This document shows positions 48,411 to 57,373 of a stretch of 64,000 nucleotides of DNA, in pieces (position 1 is the first letter of the stretch; every line of letters begins with the position of its first letter). The translations under genes and the position numbers were made by a program. The stretch is from Prolixibacter denitrificans (GTDB lineage: Bacteria; Bacteroidota; Bacteroidia; Bacteroidales; Prolixibacteraceae). Below the pieces are notes generated by a model that was not told the origin of the DNA, made no database searches, and saw nothing but the letters and a program-made list of their open reading frames with translations. The stretch is taken from positions 1 to 64,000 of the forward strand of contig NZ_PYGC01000001.1 of NCBI RefSeq assembly GCF_003014495.1. The letters run 5' to 3'.

Positions 48411-48602
48411 TTAATCTTCCTCACGCTGCATTTGCTGAATATAGATCGCTTTTTTAATCTCCGTGCGACGCTCAACCGAAGGTTTGGTATATGCCTGACG
48501 ACTACGCAGTTCTTTTACTACTCCGGTTTTTTCAAATTTTCTTTTGAAACGCTTGAGAGCACGTTCAATGTTCTCTCCTTCTTTCAAGGGAATTACAATC
48601 AT
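48411..48602 (-). CDS. rpsU: 30S ribosomal protein S21
   Basis: This 63-residue basic protein of the 30S platform has the family pattern IPLKEGENIERALKRFKRKFEKTGVVKELRSRQ. It is led by its own consensus promoter (48660-48690) and followed 79 bp later by the Xer recombinase gene, with which it may be cotranscribed. Confidence 0.97.
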   Translation of the reverse strand: MIVIPLKEGENIERALKRFKRKFEKTGVVKELRSRQAYTKPSVERRTEIKKAIYIQQMQREED

Positions 48603-48659
48603 ACCGTTTCCTTATTACTTATTTATTCGAGTTTCTTTATTATTCCTGATTTCGGGTCG

Positions 48660-48690
48660 CAAATTTATGAATATTCCGTTACGAATCAAA
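48660..48690 (-). promoter_or_regulatory. Promoter of rpsU
   Basis: The minus strand shows -33 TTTG (48690-48687), a 19-nt spacer and -7 TAAATTTG (48667-48660), both matching the Bacteroidota consensus. The start of transcription should be ~50 nt before the rpsU ATG. Confidence 0.72.
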
Positions 48691-48739
48691 CTGTCAGCAC
48701 CAAATAATTAGTACCAACAACAAATTATGCTGCCGAAAA

Positions 48740-49660
48740 TTACGGCGCAAAGATAATGTAAGGTTGTAGTTTTTCAACTTTTTCAGGAAGGAAAATATCG
48801 TCCAGCGCTTCGAAACCTTTAATCTTCCCCTCTTTTTCCCTTCTGTTCACTACCGCTTTGGCTTCACGGTAGTTGATATACGGATGACGGGCCAAATCGC
48901 CCAGCGAGGCAAAGTTGATTTGAATGGACCGCACAGAATCCGCCGTTACCTTTAGATAAGGAACAGCCCGGTCATAATGCTCCGGTCTCAGACCATACAC
49001 TTCTCTCAATTGCCCAACCGAATAATATCCGCCCAACAGCCTGCGATATTTCACAATTCGCCCAGCCAGCACCGGACCAATTCCCGGTAGTTTTTCCAAA
49101 CTGACAGAATCGGCACTATTTAAATCGAGAACCGGAATCACTTTCTTCTTTACCGGAACCGCCGCTCGCACCTCGCTCTTAGCACTTGCCACTAACGTAC
49201 GGACAGGTTTAACCTCTGTACTTTTTATAGCCCGAGGTGTTGCATCTTCTTTCATCCGGACAAAAGGAATAAGCTTTTCGCTGACCGAATCGGGTAAACC
49301 ATAAATTTTCCCGATATCTTCCGGTTTCCGAAAATGTCCTCCTTTGCGCAGATAGTTCGCCCAGTTCGATGCCGGCTTTTCCGCAATTCCCATTGCCAAC
49401 AACTCCTTTCGGGAAACCTTGTTAGGATCGAACGGAACAGGATGCAGCCGATATTTCTCTCTCAAAAGACTATCGCGTTTTTCCTGATAAGCCGTCACCT
49501 GCTGTTCCCATTCGGTGAAATCATATTTCGGAGATGAAACAATAACAGGCAACAACAGATTAATTGCTACCATTACCAATAAAATGGCAAGCAAAATCAA
49601 AACTCCATTTTTCTCTCTTTTCGAGAAACTGAAATATGTACGCAGAAACGGAAATTTCAT
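48740..49660 (-). CDS. Helix-hairpin-helix (ComEA-like) membrane-anchored protein
   Basis: This 306-residue protein has a short cytoplasmic N-terminus, one membrane helix (VLILLAILLVMVAINLLLPVIV, ~19-41) and a soluble part with repeated HhH DNA-binding motifs. The clearest is LDLNSADSVSLEKLPGIGPVLAGRIVKYRRLLGGY, followed by INFASLGDLARHPYINYREAKAVVNRR. ComEA proteins bind DNA during uptake. Here the repeat number is higher than in ComEA and the role is uncertain. It is monocistronic. Confidence 0.82.
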   Translation of the reverse strand: MKFPFLRTYFSFSKREKNGVLILLAILLVMVAINLLLPVIVSSPKYDFTEWEQQVTAYQEKRDSLLREKYRLHPVPFDPNKVSRKELLAMGIAEKPASNWANYLRKGGHFRKPEDIGKIYGLPDSVSEKLIPFVRMKEDATPRAIKSTEVKPVRTLVASAKSEVRAAVPVKKKVIPVLDLNSADSVSLEKLPGIGPVLAGRIVKYRRLLGGYYSVGQLREVYGLRPEHYDRAVPYLKVTADSVRSIQINFASLGDLARHPYINYREAKAVVNRREKEGKIKGFEALDDIFLPEKVEKLQPYIIFAP

Positions 49661-49703
49661 AGATCAGATGTCCTGGATTGACAACTTCTATAATTAAAGT
49701 TAC

Positions 49704-49735
49704 AAAAAAAGCTTCCTGTTAACCAGAAAGCTTTT
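49704..49735 (-). terminator. Terminator of the sodium symporter gene
   Basis: The stem AAAAGCTTCCTG (49707-49718) / CAGAAAGCTTTT (49724-49735) has one wobble and a 5-nt loop, and extends into further Ts on the minus strand. It lies 22 bp past the symporter stop. Confidence 0.88.
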
Positions 49736-49757
49736 CACGGAAGTTGATATTTTCGAT

Positions 49758-51107
49758 TTAAAATTTCAGAATTCCAAGACTATTCAAAAAGACAAAGGCA
49801 ATAGCCACCGGCGCCAGAAACTTGATGATGAAATAATATACCTTAAAGAGTTTTTCGTGCCCACTTTCCCCTTCAACGCCATCTTTTACTGCCGCCTTCT
49901 TAAGAATATAACCGGCAAAAATGGTAATCAACAATCCGCCGAAAGGCAACAGAATGTTGGATGAAACATAGTCGAACAAATCAAATGCCGTCTTATCAAA
50001 CAGGGTATTATCTTTTAACGGACCGTAGGACAGGGCACTCAACACTCCCAAAACACCAACTGTAGCCCCGGACAGCCAAGTCGCTTTCTTACGACTAATC
50101 TTTAACTCCTCAGTAAAATATGCTACAATCACCTCCAGCAATGAAATGGAAGACGTGAGTGCAGCGATGACAAGCAGAACAAAGAATAACAATGCGAAGA
50201 AGTATCCTCCCGGCATCTGCTGGAAAATATTAGGTAAGGTTATGAATACGAGTTTAGGCCCTGCATCCGGCTCGATATTGAAAGCAAAAACGGCTGGAAA
50301 AATAGCGACTCCGGCCAACACGGCTATCAGTGTATCGGCTAACGAAACAGAAGCCGCTGTGCTCATTAGTCTTTCCTTCCGGTTAATGTAGGAGCCATAA
50401 GTTATTATGGTTCCCATCCCGAGACTAAGCGAAAAGAAAGCTTGCCCCAGGGCTTCCAAAACCGTGTTGGCACTTAGCTTACTGAAATCGGGTTTGAATA
50501 GAAAATCCAGCCCTTCCCCTGCGCCGGGAAGGGTAATCGCACGAATGTCGAGAATAATAATGATCACCAGCAAAACCGGCATCAGGATTTTCGTATACTT
50601 CTCAATCCCCTTCTGAACACCTGCCACAACAATCGCCGCTGTCAGAAAAAGAAAGATAAGCATCCAAACTACCGGCCAGACTGAACCTGAAACAAAATCG
50701 TTATACATCGCATTCAACTCTACCGGCGTTTTCCCCGTAAAGCCATTTTTAACGGCCTGAAGTGTGTACTCCAACGTCCATCCGGCTACTGCACTGTAAA
50801 AGGATAAAATAAGGAATGCTGCCGCTACGCCCATGATGCCGACTGCCGGCCATCCGGTTTTCGGGGCAAGGAATTTAAAGGTACCGTAAGCATTTCGTTG
50901 AGCGCTTCTTCCAAGTGTCATCTCGGTTAGCATTAGCGGAATGCCAATGAGAACAATGAAAAACAGGTACATCAGGAAAAACGCACCTCCTCCGTTTTCT
51001 CCCAGCACATAAGGGAATCGCCAGATGTTACCGAGTCCGATGGCCGAACCGGCCGCTGCAGCGATAACTCCAAAGCGACTTGAAAAGCTGTCTCTGTTGC
51101 CTTGCAT
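49758..51107 (-). CDS. Neurotransmitter:sodium symporter family transporter
   Basis: This is a Na+-driven importer of an amino acid or similar compound in the inner membrane. The 449-residue protein has 11-12 membrane segments and the NSS family start SRFGVIAAAAGSAIGLGNIWRFPYV, where the Na+ and substrate sites lie in the unwound TM1. The TM6 region FFSLSLGMGTIITYGSY and TM8 region SSISLLEVIVAY are also present. It ends IAFVFLNSLGILKF. It has its own terminator and is not obviously linked to neighbours. The substrate is unknown. Confidence 0.92.
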   Translation of the reverse strand: MQGNRDSFSSRFGVIAAAAGSAIGLGNIWRFPYVLGENGGGAFFLMYLFFIVLIGIPLMLTEMTLGRSAQRNAYGTFKFLAPKTGWPAVGIMGVAAAFLILSFYSAVAGWTLEYTLQAVKNGFTGKTPVELNAMYNDFVSGSVWPVVWMLIFLFLTAAIVVAGVQKGIEKYTKILMPVLLVIIIILDIRAITLPGAGEGLDFLFKPDFSKLSANTVLEALGQAFFSLSLGMGTIITYGSYINRKERLMSTAASVSLADTLIAVLAGVAIFPAVFAFNIEPDAGPKLVFITLPNIFQQMPGGYFFALLFFVLLVIAALTSSISLLEVIVAYFTEELKISRKKATWLSGATVGVLGVLSALSYGPLKDNTLFDKTAFDLFDYVSSNILLPFGGLLITIFAGYILKKAAVKDGVEGESGHEKLFKVYYFIIKFLAPVAIAFVFLNSLGILKF

Positions 51108-51266
51108 AAGGTAGTCAGTGTTAGTTTGAAGAATGAGACTACAGGTAATCTCTATTTAGAATAAATAAAGTTATTTATAATCAAGTTATTATAGCGGGCA
51201 AATTTGTCACTTTTTTTCGAATTGCCCAAGAGCATCCCCATGCTGCACAATGCATATAAACACAAA

Positions 51267-51288
51267 AAAACCACCCGAAGGTGGTTTT
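51267..51288 (-). terminator. Terminator of the fructose-bisphosphate aldolase gene
   Basis: A 9-bp stem AAAACCACC (51267-51275) / GGTGGTTTT (51280-51288) closed by a CGAA tetraloop, extending into more Ts on the minus strand. It is 33 bp past the aldolase stop. Confidence 0.9.
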
Positions 51289-51320
51289 CATGATATAAGA
51301 GAAATAAGAAAATTTCGCTA

Positions 51321-52403
51321 TTAGTTGCGATCCAAAGCGTTCAGTGCTTCGAAAGCTTCTTTCAGGCGATCGATAACACCTTGCTCGCCGGCACGCAGCC
51401 ATACACGAGGATCATAGTATTTTTTGTTTGGCTTTTCTTCGCCTTCCGGGTTACCAATCTGCGATTGCAGGTAGTCGTGGTTTTTAGCTTCGAATTCACG
51501 AACACCATTCCACATAGCCCACTGAGTATCGGTATCGATATTCATCTTGATAACACCATAACCGATAGCTTCGTGGATTTCTTCCGGTTTGGAACCTGAA
51601 CCACCGTGGAATACAAAATTAACCGGCTTCTTGTCTTCAAGACCCAGTTTTTCAGCAATGTAATCCTGAGAGTTTTTCAGAATAATCGGACGCAATACGA
51701 CGTTACCTGGTTTGTAAACTCCGTGTACATTACCAAATGAGGCTGCAACAGTGAAGTTAGGAGATACTTTGCTCAATTCAGTGTAAGCATAGTAAACGTC
51801 TTCCGGCTGAGTATAAAGCAATGAATTATCGATTCCGGTATTGTCAACACCGTCTTCTTCACCACCGGTGATACCCAACTCAATTTCGAGGGTCATACCC
51901 ATTTTGCTCATGCGAGCCAAGTATTTTTTCGAAATCTCGATGTTTTCTTCCAGTGTCTCTTCTGACAGGTCGAGCATGTGCGAACTGAACAACGGTTTTC
52001 CGTACTGCTCAAAGTGCTTTTCACCAGCATCAAGCAATCCGTCAATCCAGGGCAACAGTTTTTTTGCTGCATGGTCAGTATGAAGAATTACATGTACTCC
52101 GTATGCCTCGGCAACAGTATGAATATGTTTGGCAGCTGAAATTCCTCCAAGAATAGCAGCTTGCTGACCTTCGAGTTTCAACCCTTTACCTGCATAAAAA
52201 GAAGCACCACCGTTTGAAAGCTGGATGATGACCGGTGAGTTAACAACTTTAGCAGCTTCCAATACTGCGTTAACTGTATCGGTTCCGGTTACGTTTACTG
52301 CCGGAAGAGCAAAGTTGTTCTCTTTAGCTACTTTAAAAATGGTCTGAAGGTCTTCCCCGGTTACAACACCAGGCTTAATGTTTTCGAATAATTTTGCGCT
52401 CAT
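51321..52403 (-). CDS. fbaA: Class II fructose-bisphosphate aldolase
   Basis: This enzyme performs the reversible cleavage of fructose-1,6-bisphosphate in glycolysis and gluconeogenesis and needs a divalent metal. The 360-residue protein matches the FbaA type in length, with metal-binding His in VILHTDHAAKK, NVHGVYKPGNV and VFHGGSGS, and an active-site Asp/Asn region MNIDTDTQWA. It is monocistronic with a -7 box 78 bp upstream and a strong terminator. Confidence 0.97.
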   Translation of the reverse strand: MSAKLFENIKPGVVTGEDLQTIFKVAKENNFALPAVNVTGTDTVNAVLEAAKVVNSPVIIQLSNGGASFYAGKGLKLEGQQAAILGGISAAKHIHTVAEAYGVHVILHTDHAAKKLLPWIDGLLDAGEKHFEQYGKPLFSSHMLDLSEETLEENIEISKKYLARMSKMGMTLEIELGITGGEEDGVDNTGIDNSLLYTQPEDVYYAYTELSKVSPNFTVAASFGNVHGVYKPGNVVLRPIILKNSQDYIAEKLGLEDKKPVNFVFHGGSGSKPEEIHEAIGYGVIKMNIDTDTQWAMWNGVREFEAKNHDYLQSQIGNPEGEEKPNKKYYDPRVWLRAGEQGVIDRLKEAFEALNALDRN

Positions 52404-52480
52404 AGCTCTTATTTTACAGGTAGATGTAACTTACTATTAATAACCTAATTCTCGTGGTTATCATGTTAAATAACCGGTTG

Positions 52481-52488
52481 CAAAGGTA
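52481..52488 (-). promoter_or_regulatory. -7 promoter box of fbaA
   Basis: The minus strand reads TACCTTTG, matching TAnnTTTG, 78 bp upstream of the fbaA ATG. A -33 TTG is not at ideal spacing (the nearest is about 26 nt away). Confidence 0.45.
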
Positions 52489-52534
52489 CGAATAAAAAAT
52501 GGAATAATGTTTTACAACACCTGTTAAAACAACG

Positions 52535-54865
52535 TTAAAAGGGATAGCCAATTGCGAAGGTAACATTGAAATCATCAGATGTTAAGGGGCGGCTGCCAAC
52601 GATCCATCTGGAGCCTTGCGGCAAGGATGGATCGCGCAATTTCATACCAACATCCAACCGAAAGATAACATAGGAAAAATCGAAGCGGAAACCGGTTCCT
52701 GTTCCAACAGCCAGCTCTTTGTAGAACTGTCCTAACCGGAATTCTGTTCCAGGGCGGTTATCATTCAGCGACCAGATATTTCCCACATCGAGGAAAAGAG
52801 CCCCTTCCAGCATACCAATCATCTTGTAACGGTATTCGATATTACCTTCGAGTTTGACATCTCCGGTCTGATTGGGAAAAGCATTCGGATCGGCTTTGTA
52901 ACTACCCGGACCAAGTGAACGGACCGGCCAGGCCCGGATATCATTGGCTCCACCGGTGAAATATTTCCGTTCGAACGGAACCTGCTTCGAGTTACCATAC
53001 GGAACAGCAATTCCACCAAAACCACGAATGACTACCGTATTGTATTTATCGAGCACCCAACCCCGGCGATATTCCAAATCGGTTCGGAAATACTGGGCAA
53101 ACGGTGTTCCCAGAAATTTGTACTGCCCTCCAGCCAGTGAATCGGTCAGTTCCTGTGGGCGATTCGCCAGTTTACTGTATGCATACAAAGTATTTCCCGC
53201 CGTTTCGAATGAGGCCCGCAGATACTTGTAGTTGGTTCTCTTCTGCAGACGCTGAGTATTGTATGTATAAATATAATTAAGCGACGAAATAGAGTGGTCA
53301 GTATATGAACTGCGGATATACAGGTTCTCGATGGAAGCTATAAACTTCGGATCGTAGGAGAACATTTTCACCAGGTTAAAATCGAGCAAATTGATCCGGT
53401 GTGTCGAATATTCAGACGATTTCCACTGGTATCCAAAACTAGCCCGGGCAATAGTACGCGTATAATCAGGGCGACGCTGATAATTGTAAGCCAGGTTGAA
53501 AAGTGTCTTGGGAGTGGAGTATTGAAACAGCCGCGTAGAGCGAAAGGGTGCTAAAAATTTAGGCAACGTAAGTTTCGTGTCAATCCCGGTTTCCAGTGTA
53601 TTAAAGAACTTGACAGAATCCTTCACACCATAACTTTGCCGCTCGGTTGCACCCCGTAATTGTACATCGAGAATCTCTCCCCCCTTGAATAGATTGCGGT
53701 GCTGATAATTCAGGTTACCGGCGACTCCCAGGTTGCCCGACGAGTTGGTCCCTTCCAGCGCAAATGAATACGACTGTTTCGACGAGGGAGTCAACTGAAT
53801 GACACAATCGAGCATCGGATTCCCCAGCGAATCACGTTTTCCGGTTTCTTCAAACTGAATATTAATCACTTTGAACAGACGCAACAACGATAATTCATTG
53901 TATGTACGTTCTACCTCACTCACTTTATAATATCCCGCATCGCCAATGTGATTGGCGTTCATAAGTAAATCAGGGCGGAAACGCAGCGAATTCTTGTAAA
54001 TGAAGTAATAATTATCAACTTTCAAAGTATCCTGCGGAACCATATCCAGATTCAAATGCTCTCCGAACAAGGCCTTCCGCGGTTCATATTCCGTCAGGAA
54101 ATAAAAATTCCGAAATGTAAATTTTTGATGTGGCTGGTATTCCACATTACCAAGCGAATCCTGAAACTCTCGTTCTCCCACCAGCATCGTAACTGCCGAT
54201 TGCCGTTTCCCCAGCGTAGTATCAGCCTCGTATGAAATACTATTCCGGTTCATCCGGTAGTAGCCCTGGTCTTTCAATGTCCGAACCATTCGCAGTCGCT
54301 CACTGGCCAGCTTGTCCATGTCTAGATTTTCGTCTTCATGAATGGTCGACAATGACGAATCTTTGTGAACAATAGTCCGGAGCGAGTCGTCCAGTACATC
54401 GACTTTGTAACGATCGATGGTATACGGTTGATTGGCGGTAATCCGGTAAACGACTTCGGCTTTTTTCTTTTTCCGGTAAACGGTATCGGTCACCACAGCA
54501 TCGTAATAACCTTTGTTGTGCATGTACCGTTTCAACTCCTGGTCGGAGCGTTTGGTCAAAAACGAATCGTAAATAACCGGAGCTTCCCCGATTCGTTTCA
54601 GCCAGCCATCACTCTTCTTTCGTGAAGACAAATTGTAAAGTGCCAGGTGAAACTTCCAAAACCCGAGGATGGATGTATTGGGAGTTTGTCGCAGATAATT
54701 TTTTAAATCCTGTTTATCAACCTGCTTCGTATCGACATCCACTTTCACTTTATTCAACAGGTATTCATCCTGCGGAACAAATTTGGTCGTCCGGCACGAA
54801 AAAAGTAACAAAACCAGAAAGGCCAATCCGGAAATCAGCTTTATTATTCTCAACAAATCCTTCAA
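52535..54865 (-). CDS. Omp85/BamA-TamA family outer-membrane lipoprotein
   Basis: This is a likely beta-barrel or surface-component assembly factor of the Omp85 superfamily. The chosen start is TTG (54865), giving a lipoprotein signal MKDLLRIIKLISG with lipobox LFSC followed by RTTKFVPQDEYLL. The alternative GTG at 54889 shares its first base with a promoter box and is less likely. POTRA-like repeats occupy ~30-330 (YKVDVLDDS region), then a 16-strand-type barrel with GIAVPYGNSKQVPFERKYFTGGANDIRAWPVRSLGPG (the family loop) and a terminal Phe (FAIGYPF). A lipidated Omp85 is common in Bacteroidota. Confidence 0.85.
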   Translation of the reverse strand: MKDLLRIIKLISGLAFLVLLLFSCRTTKFVPQDEYLLNKVKVDVDTKQVDKQDLKNYLRQTPNTSILGFWKFHLALYNLSSRKKSDGWLKRIGEAPVIYDSFLTKRSDQELKRYMHNKGYYDAVVTDTVYRKKKKAEVVYRITANQPYTIDRYKVDVLDDSLRTIVHKDSSLSTIHEDENLDMDKLASERLRMVRTLKDQGYYRMNRNSISYEADTTLGKRQSAVTMLVGEREFQDSLGNVEYQPHQKFTFRNFYFLTEYEPRKALFGEHLNLDMVPQDTLKVDNYYFIYKNSLRFRPDLLMNANHIGDAGYYKVSEVERTYNELSLLRLFKVINIQFEETGKRDSLGNPMLDCVIQLTPSSKQSYSFALEGTNSSGNLGVAGNLNYQHRNLFKGGEILDVQLRGATERQSYGVKDSVKFFNTLETGIDTKLTLPKFLAPFRSTRLFQYSTPKTLFNLAYNYQRRPDYTRTIARASFGYQWKSSEYSTHRINLLDFNLVKMFSYDPKFIASIENLYIRSSYTDHSISSLNYIYTYNTQRLQKRTNYKYLRASFETAGNTLYAYSKLANRPQELTDSLAGGQYKFLGTPFAQYFRTDLEYRRGWVLDKYNTVVIRGFGGIAVPYGNSKQVPFERKYFTGGANDIRAWPVRSLGPGSYKADPNAFPNQTGDVKLEGNIEYRYKMIGMLEGALFLDVGNIWSLNDNRPGTEFRLGQFYKELAVGTGTGFRFDFSYVIFRLDVGMKLRDPSLPQGSRWIVGSRPLTSDDFNVTFAIGYPF

Positions 54866-54888
54866 TACTTCAAAAATTGGAAACCTCA

Positions 54889-54896
54889 CAAATATA
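54889..54896 (-). promoter_or_regulatory. -7 promoter box overlapping the apparent GTG start of the Omp85 gene
   Basis: The minus strand reads TATATTTG, whose final G is the first base of the GTG at 54889. If this box is used, transcription begins inside the longer frame, so translation must start at the internal TTG (54865). Confidence 0.5.
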
Positions 54897-54921
54897 GTGA
54901 ACTCAATAATTTAAAATCGTT

Positions 54922-54929
54922 TATTTTTG
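54922..54929 (+). promoter_or_regulatory. -7 promoter box of the RNA methyltransferase gene
   Basis: The plus strand reads TATTTTTG, matching TAnnTTTG, 32 bp upstream of the TTG start at 54962. It is divergent from the Omp85 promoter box. Confidence 0.42.
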
Positions 54930-54961
54930 TTGAAGTTTAATGTCTAAAACAGTATAGCCGT

Positions 54962-55741
54962 TTGCTCTCAAAAAACAAAATAAAACAACTTCGTTCGCTT
55001 CATCTGAAAAAATTCAGGCGCAGTGAAGGTCTTTTCGTTGCTGAAGGCCAAAAACTTGTTCTCGATCTTCTCGATTCGAAAATGGAGGTAAAGGAAGTAT
55101 TCTGTACTCCGGAGTTAATCTCCACCGTCGAAGGGAAAGGATTTAATCCGAAGAATATTCATTCCTCAGAATTGGCGGATTTAAAGAAAATCTCCCAGCT
55201 AAAATCATCACCTGATATTGTCGCCACTGTGCAAATTCCCGAAAATTCACTCTCGTGGGAAGAAATTGCCGGCGATTTGTGCCTGGCTCTCGACGGTGTT
55301 CAGGACCCGGGCAACCTGGGAACCATTATCCGGCTGGCCGACTGGTTCGGCATCCGAAATATTCTTTGTTCGGAAGATACAGTCGATTTATATAACCCAA
55401 AAACAGTACAGGCCACGATGGGCGCGATTGCCCGCATCAGGCTGCACTACGGAAATCTGACCGGTTATCTTCAACGCGCCAACGAAATGGAAATTCCGGT
55501 ATACGGCACATTTCTCGAAGGCCAAAACATTTATTCCGCGCCTCTTTCTCCCAACGGAATTATCGTGATGGGTAACGAAGGAAAAGGTATTTCGGAAAGT
55601 GTCGAGCCGTTCATTCAGCATAAAATTCACATCCCTAATTTTCCGGCTAACCGGGAAACATCCGAATCACTGAACGTGGCCATGGCTACTTCGATAACCT
55701 GTTCCGAGTTCAGACGCCGGATGATGCCCCGCAAACCTTAA
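54962..55741 (+). CDS. TrmH/SpoU-family RNA 2'-O-methyltransferase
   Basis: This 259-residue SpoU-class enzyme methylates a ribose 2'-OH in rRNA or tRNA with S-adenosylmethionine through a trefoil knot. The start is TTG (54962-54964), since no ATG precedes the family opening LSKNKIKQLRSLHLKKFRRSEGLFVAEGQK and an in-frame TAA closes the upstream side. SpoU motifs: ALDGVQDPGNLGTIIRLADWFG, GNEGKGISESV and IPNFPANRETSESLNVAMATSI. It overlaps the convergent FAD oxidoreductase gene by 32 bp. The target nucleotide is unknown. Confidence 0.92.
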   Translation: MLSKNKIKQLRSLHLKKFRRSEGLFVAEGQKLVLDLLDSKMEVKEVFCTPELISTVEGKGFNPKNIHSSELADLKKISQLKSSPDIVATVQIPENSLSWEEIAGDLCLALDGVQDPGNLGTIIRLADWFGIRNILCSEDTVDLYNPKTVQATMGAIARIRLHYGNLTGYLQRANEMEIPVYGTFLEGQNIYSAPLSPNGIIVMGNEGKGISESVEPFIQHKIHIPNFPANRETSESLNVAMATSITCSEFRRRMMPRKP

Positions 55742-57284
55742 CCACCGCTTCGGCACATCGTTCTCCGTCAATGGCGGATGAAACAATACCTCCGGCGTAG
55801 CCCGCACCTTCACCGCAAGGAAAGAGTCTTGACACCTGTACATGTTCCAGCGAAATTTTGTCCCGCGGAATTCGTAGCGGCGACGATGTGCGCGATTCTA
55901 CGCCCAGGATGAGCGCATCATTTGTGAGAAATCCGTTGGCTTTTCGCCCGATTTGAACAAATCCCTTTTGCAGTTTTTCACGAATGACTCCGGGCAACCA
56001 TTCATGCATCGGCGATGACTGAATTCCTGGTCGGAAGGATGTCTCCGGCAAGTCTAATGACAGTCTTCCTTTCACGAAATCATCTAACCGCTGGGCCGGC
56101 GCCAATTGCGAACGGTTAGCCTGCCGAAAACACTTCTGCTCTAAATCGGATTGAAAATGCAAGCCGGCCAACTGTTCAAAACGCTTGTAGTTTTTAGGGA
56201 TGTCTTCCAACCGAATCTCCACGACGATTCCCGAGTTAGCAAACCTTCCGCCCCTTCCCGAAGGCGACATGCCATTCACCACTAACTCTCCGGGAGCGGT
56301 CGCTGCAGGAACAATCACTCCGCCGGGACACATGCAAAAAGAGTAAACGCCACGCTGCTCTACCTGTTCGACAAAAGAATAGCTGGCAGCCGGAAGAAAT
56401 TCGCCTCTGGGCCTACCATGATACTGGATCGAATCAATCAGCTCCTGCGGATGTTCAACCCGAACGCCCATGGCAAAAGGCTTGCCTTCGACAACCAGAT
56501 GTTTGTCGTGCAGCATTTGATATACATCACGGGCCGAGTGGCCAGTCGCCAGAATGACAGCTTTCCCTGTCAATTCTTGCCCATCCGCGAGTTTTACTCC
56601 GGTAGCCTTTCCGTTCTGCACCGTAATATCGGTTACCCGCGAATGAAAATGAACTTCGCCACCAGCTTCGACGATGGTTTCGCGCATCGCGGTTACAACC
56701 CGGGGTAATACATTCGTTCCGATGTGCGGATGAGCGTCAATCAGAATATCGTCCTGAGCACCGTGAAAATGAAGAATTTCCAGAATGCGATTAACGTCTC
56801 CGCGCTTTTTTGAGCGGGTATACAGTTTTCCATCAGAAAAAGTCCCGGCTCCACCTTCTCCGAATCCGTAATTGGAATCCGGATCGACCTGCTGATCGCG
56901 ATGAATAGCTGCGATGTCGCGTTTCCGCTCGCTGACACTTTTTCCCCGTTCCAGAATAACCGGCTTCATCCCCAGCTCAATGAGCCGAAGTGCCGCGAAC
57001 AAACCGGCCGGACCAGCACCGACAATAATAACCGGTTCAGCTTTCGTAACATCGGGATAGATTTTTTCGGATGGCTTAAGGGGTTCCGGTTCCTCATCGA
57101 CGAAAGCGAGAATGCCCAGGTTGATTCGAATGTCGCGACGGCGAGCATCTACCGAACGACGACGAATAACGATGCCGCGAACGCGTTCCTCTTTCATCCG
57201 CAATTGCGAAGCCACGATTCGTGACAACTGCTTCTCATCCGCTGCCTGCTTCGGGCTAACGGAGATGTTGATCTCTTTCTGCAA
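55710..57284 (-). CDS. NAD(P)/FAD-dependent oxidoreductase (COG2509-type)
   Basis: This 524-residue flavoprotein is of uncertain substrate. The Rossmann motif VIIVGAGPAGLFAALRL lies near residues 85-101, followed by the family-specific loop GFGEGGAGTFSDGKLYTR and the C-terminal SRLFPCGEGAGYAGGIVSSAIDG FAD-binding region. An N-terminal ~75-residue ferredoxin-like domain precedes it. The start codon is TTG (57284-57282); no upstream ATG fits. It ends in a 32-bp overlap with the convergent RNA methyltransferase gene. Confidence 0.85.
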   Translation of the reverse strand: MQKEINISVSPKQAADEKQLSRIVASQLRMKEERVRGIVIRRRSVDARRRDIRINLGILAFVDEEPEPLKPSEKIYPDVTKAEPVIIVGAGPAGLFAALRLIELGMKPVILERGKSVSERKRDIAAIHRDQQVDPDSNYGFGEGGAGTFSDGKLYTRSKKRGDVNRILEILHFHGAQDDILIDAHPHIGTNVLPRVVTAMRETIVEAGGEVHFHSRVTDITVQNGKATGVKLADGQELTGKAVILATGHSARDVYQMLHDKHLVVEGKPFAMGVRVEHPQELIDSIQYHGRPRGEFLPAASYSFVEQVEQRGVYSFCMCPGGVIVPAATAPGELVVNGMSPSGRGGRFANSGIVVEIRLEDIPKNYKRFEQLAGLHFQSDLEQKCFRQANRSQLAPAQRLDDFVKGRLSLDLPETSFRPGIQSSPMHEWLPGVIREKLQKGFVQIGRKANGFLTNDALILGVESRTSSPLRIPRDKISLEHVQVSRLFPCGEGAGYAGGIVSSAIDGERCAEAVVKVCGASSGV

Positions 57285-57336
57285 CTTACTTCTTTATATA
57301 AAGACTTACGATTCCTGTAAAAGGAATTTTCCGTTA

Positions 57337-57344
57337 CAAAAATA
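57337..57344 (-). promoter_or_regulatory. -7 promoter box of the FAD oxidoreductase gene
   Basis: The minus strand reads TATTTTTG, matching TAnnTTTG, 53 bp upstream of the TTG start. It lies 30 bp past the porT stop. Confidence 0.42.
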
Positions 57345-57373
57345 CAAACATTCGAGCCTTGCCTGACGAGGAA

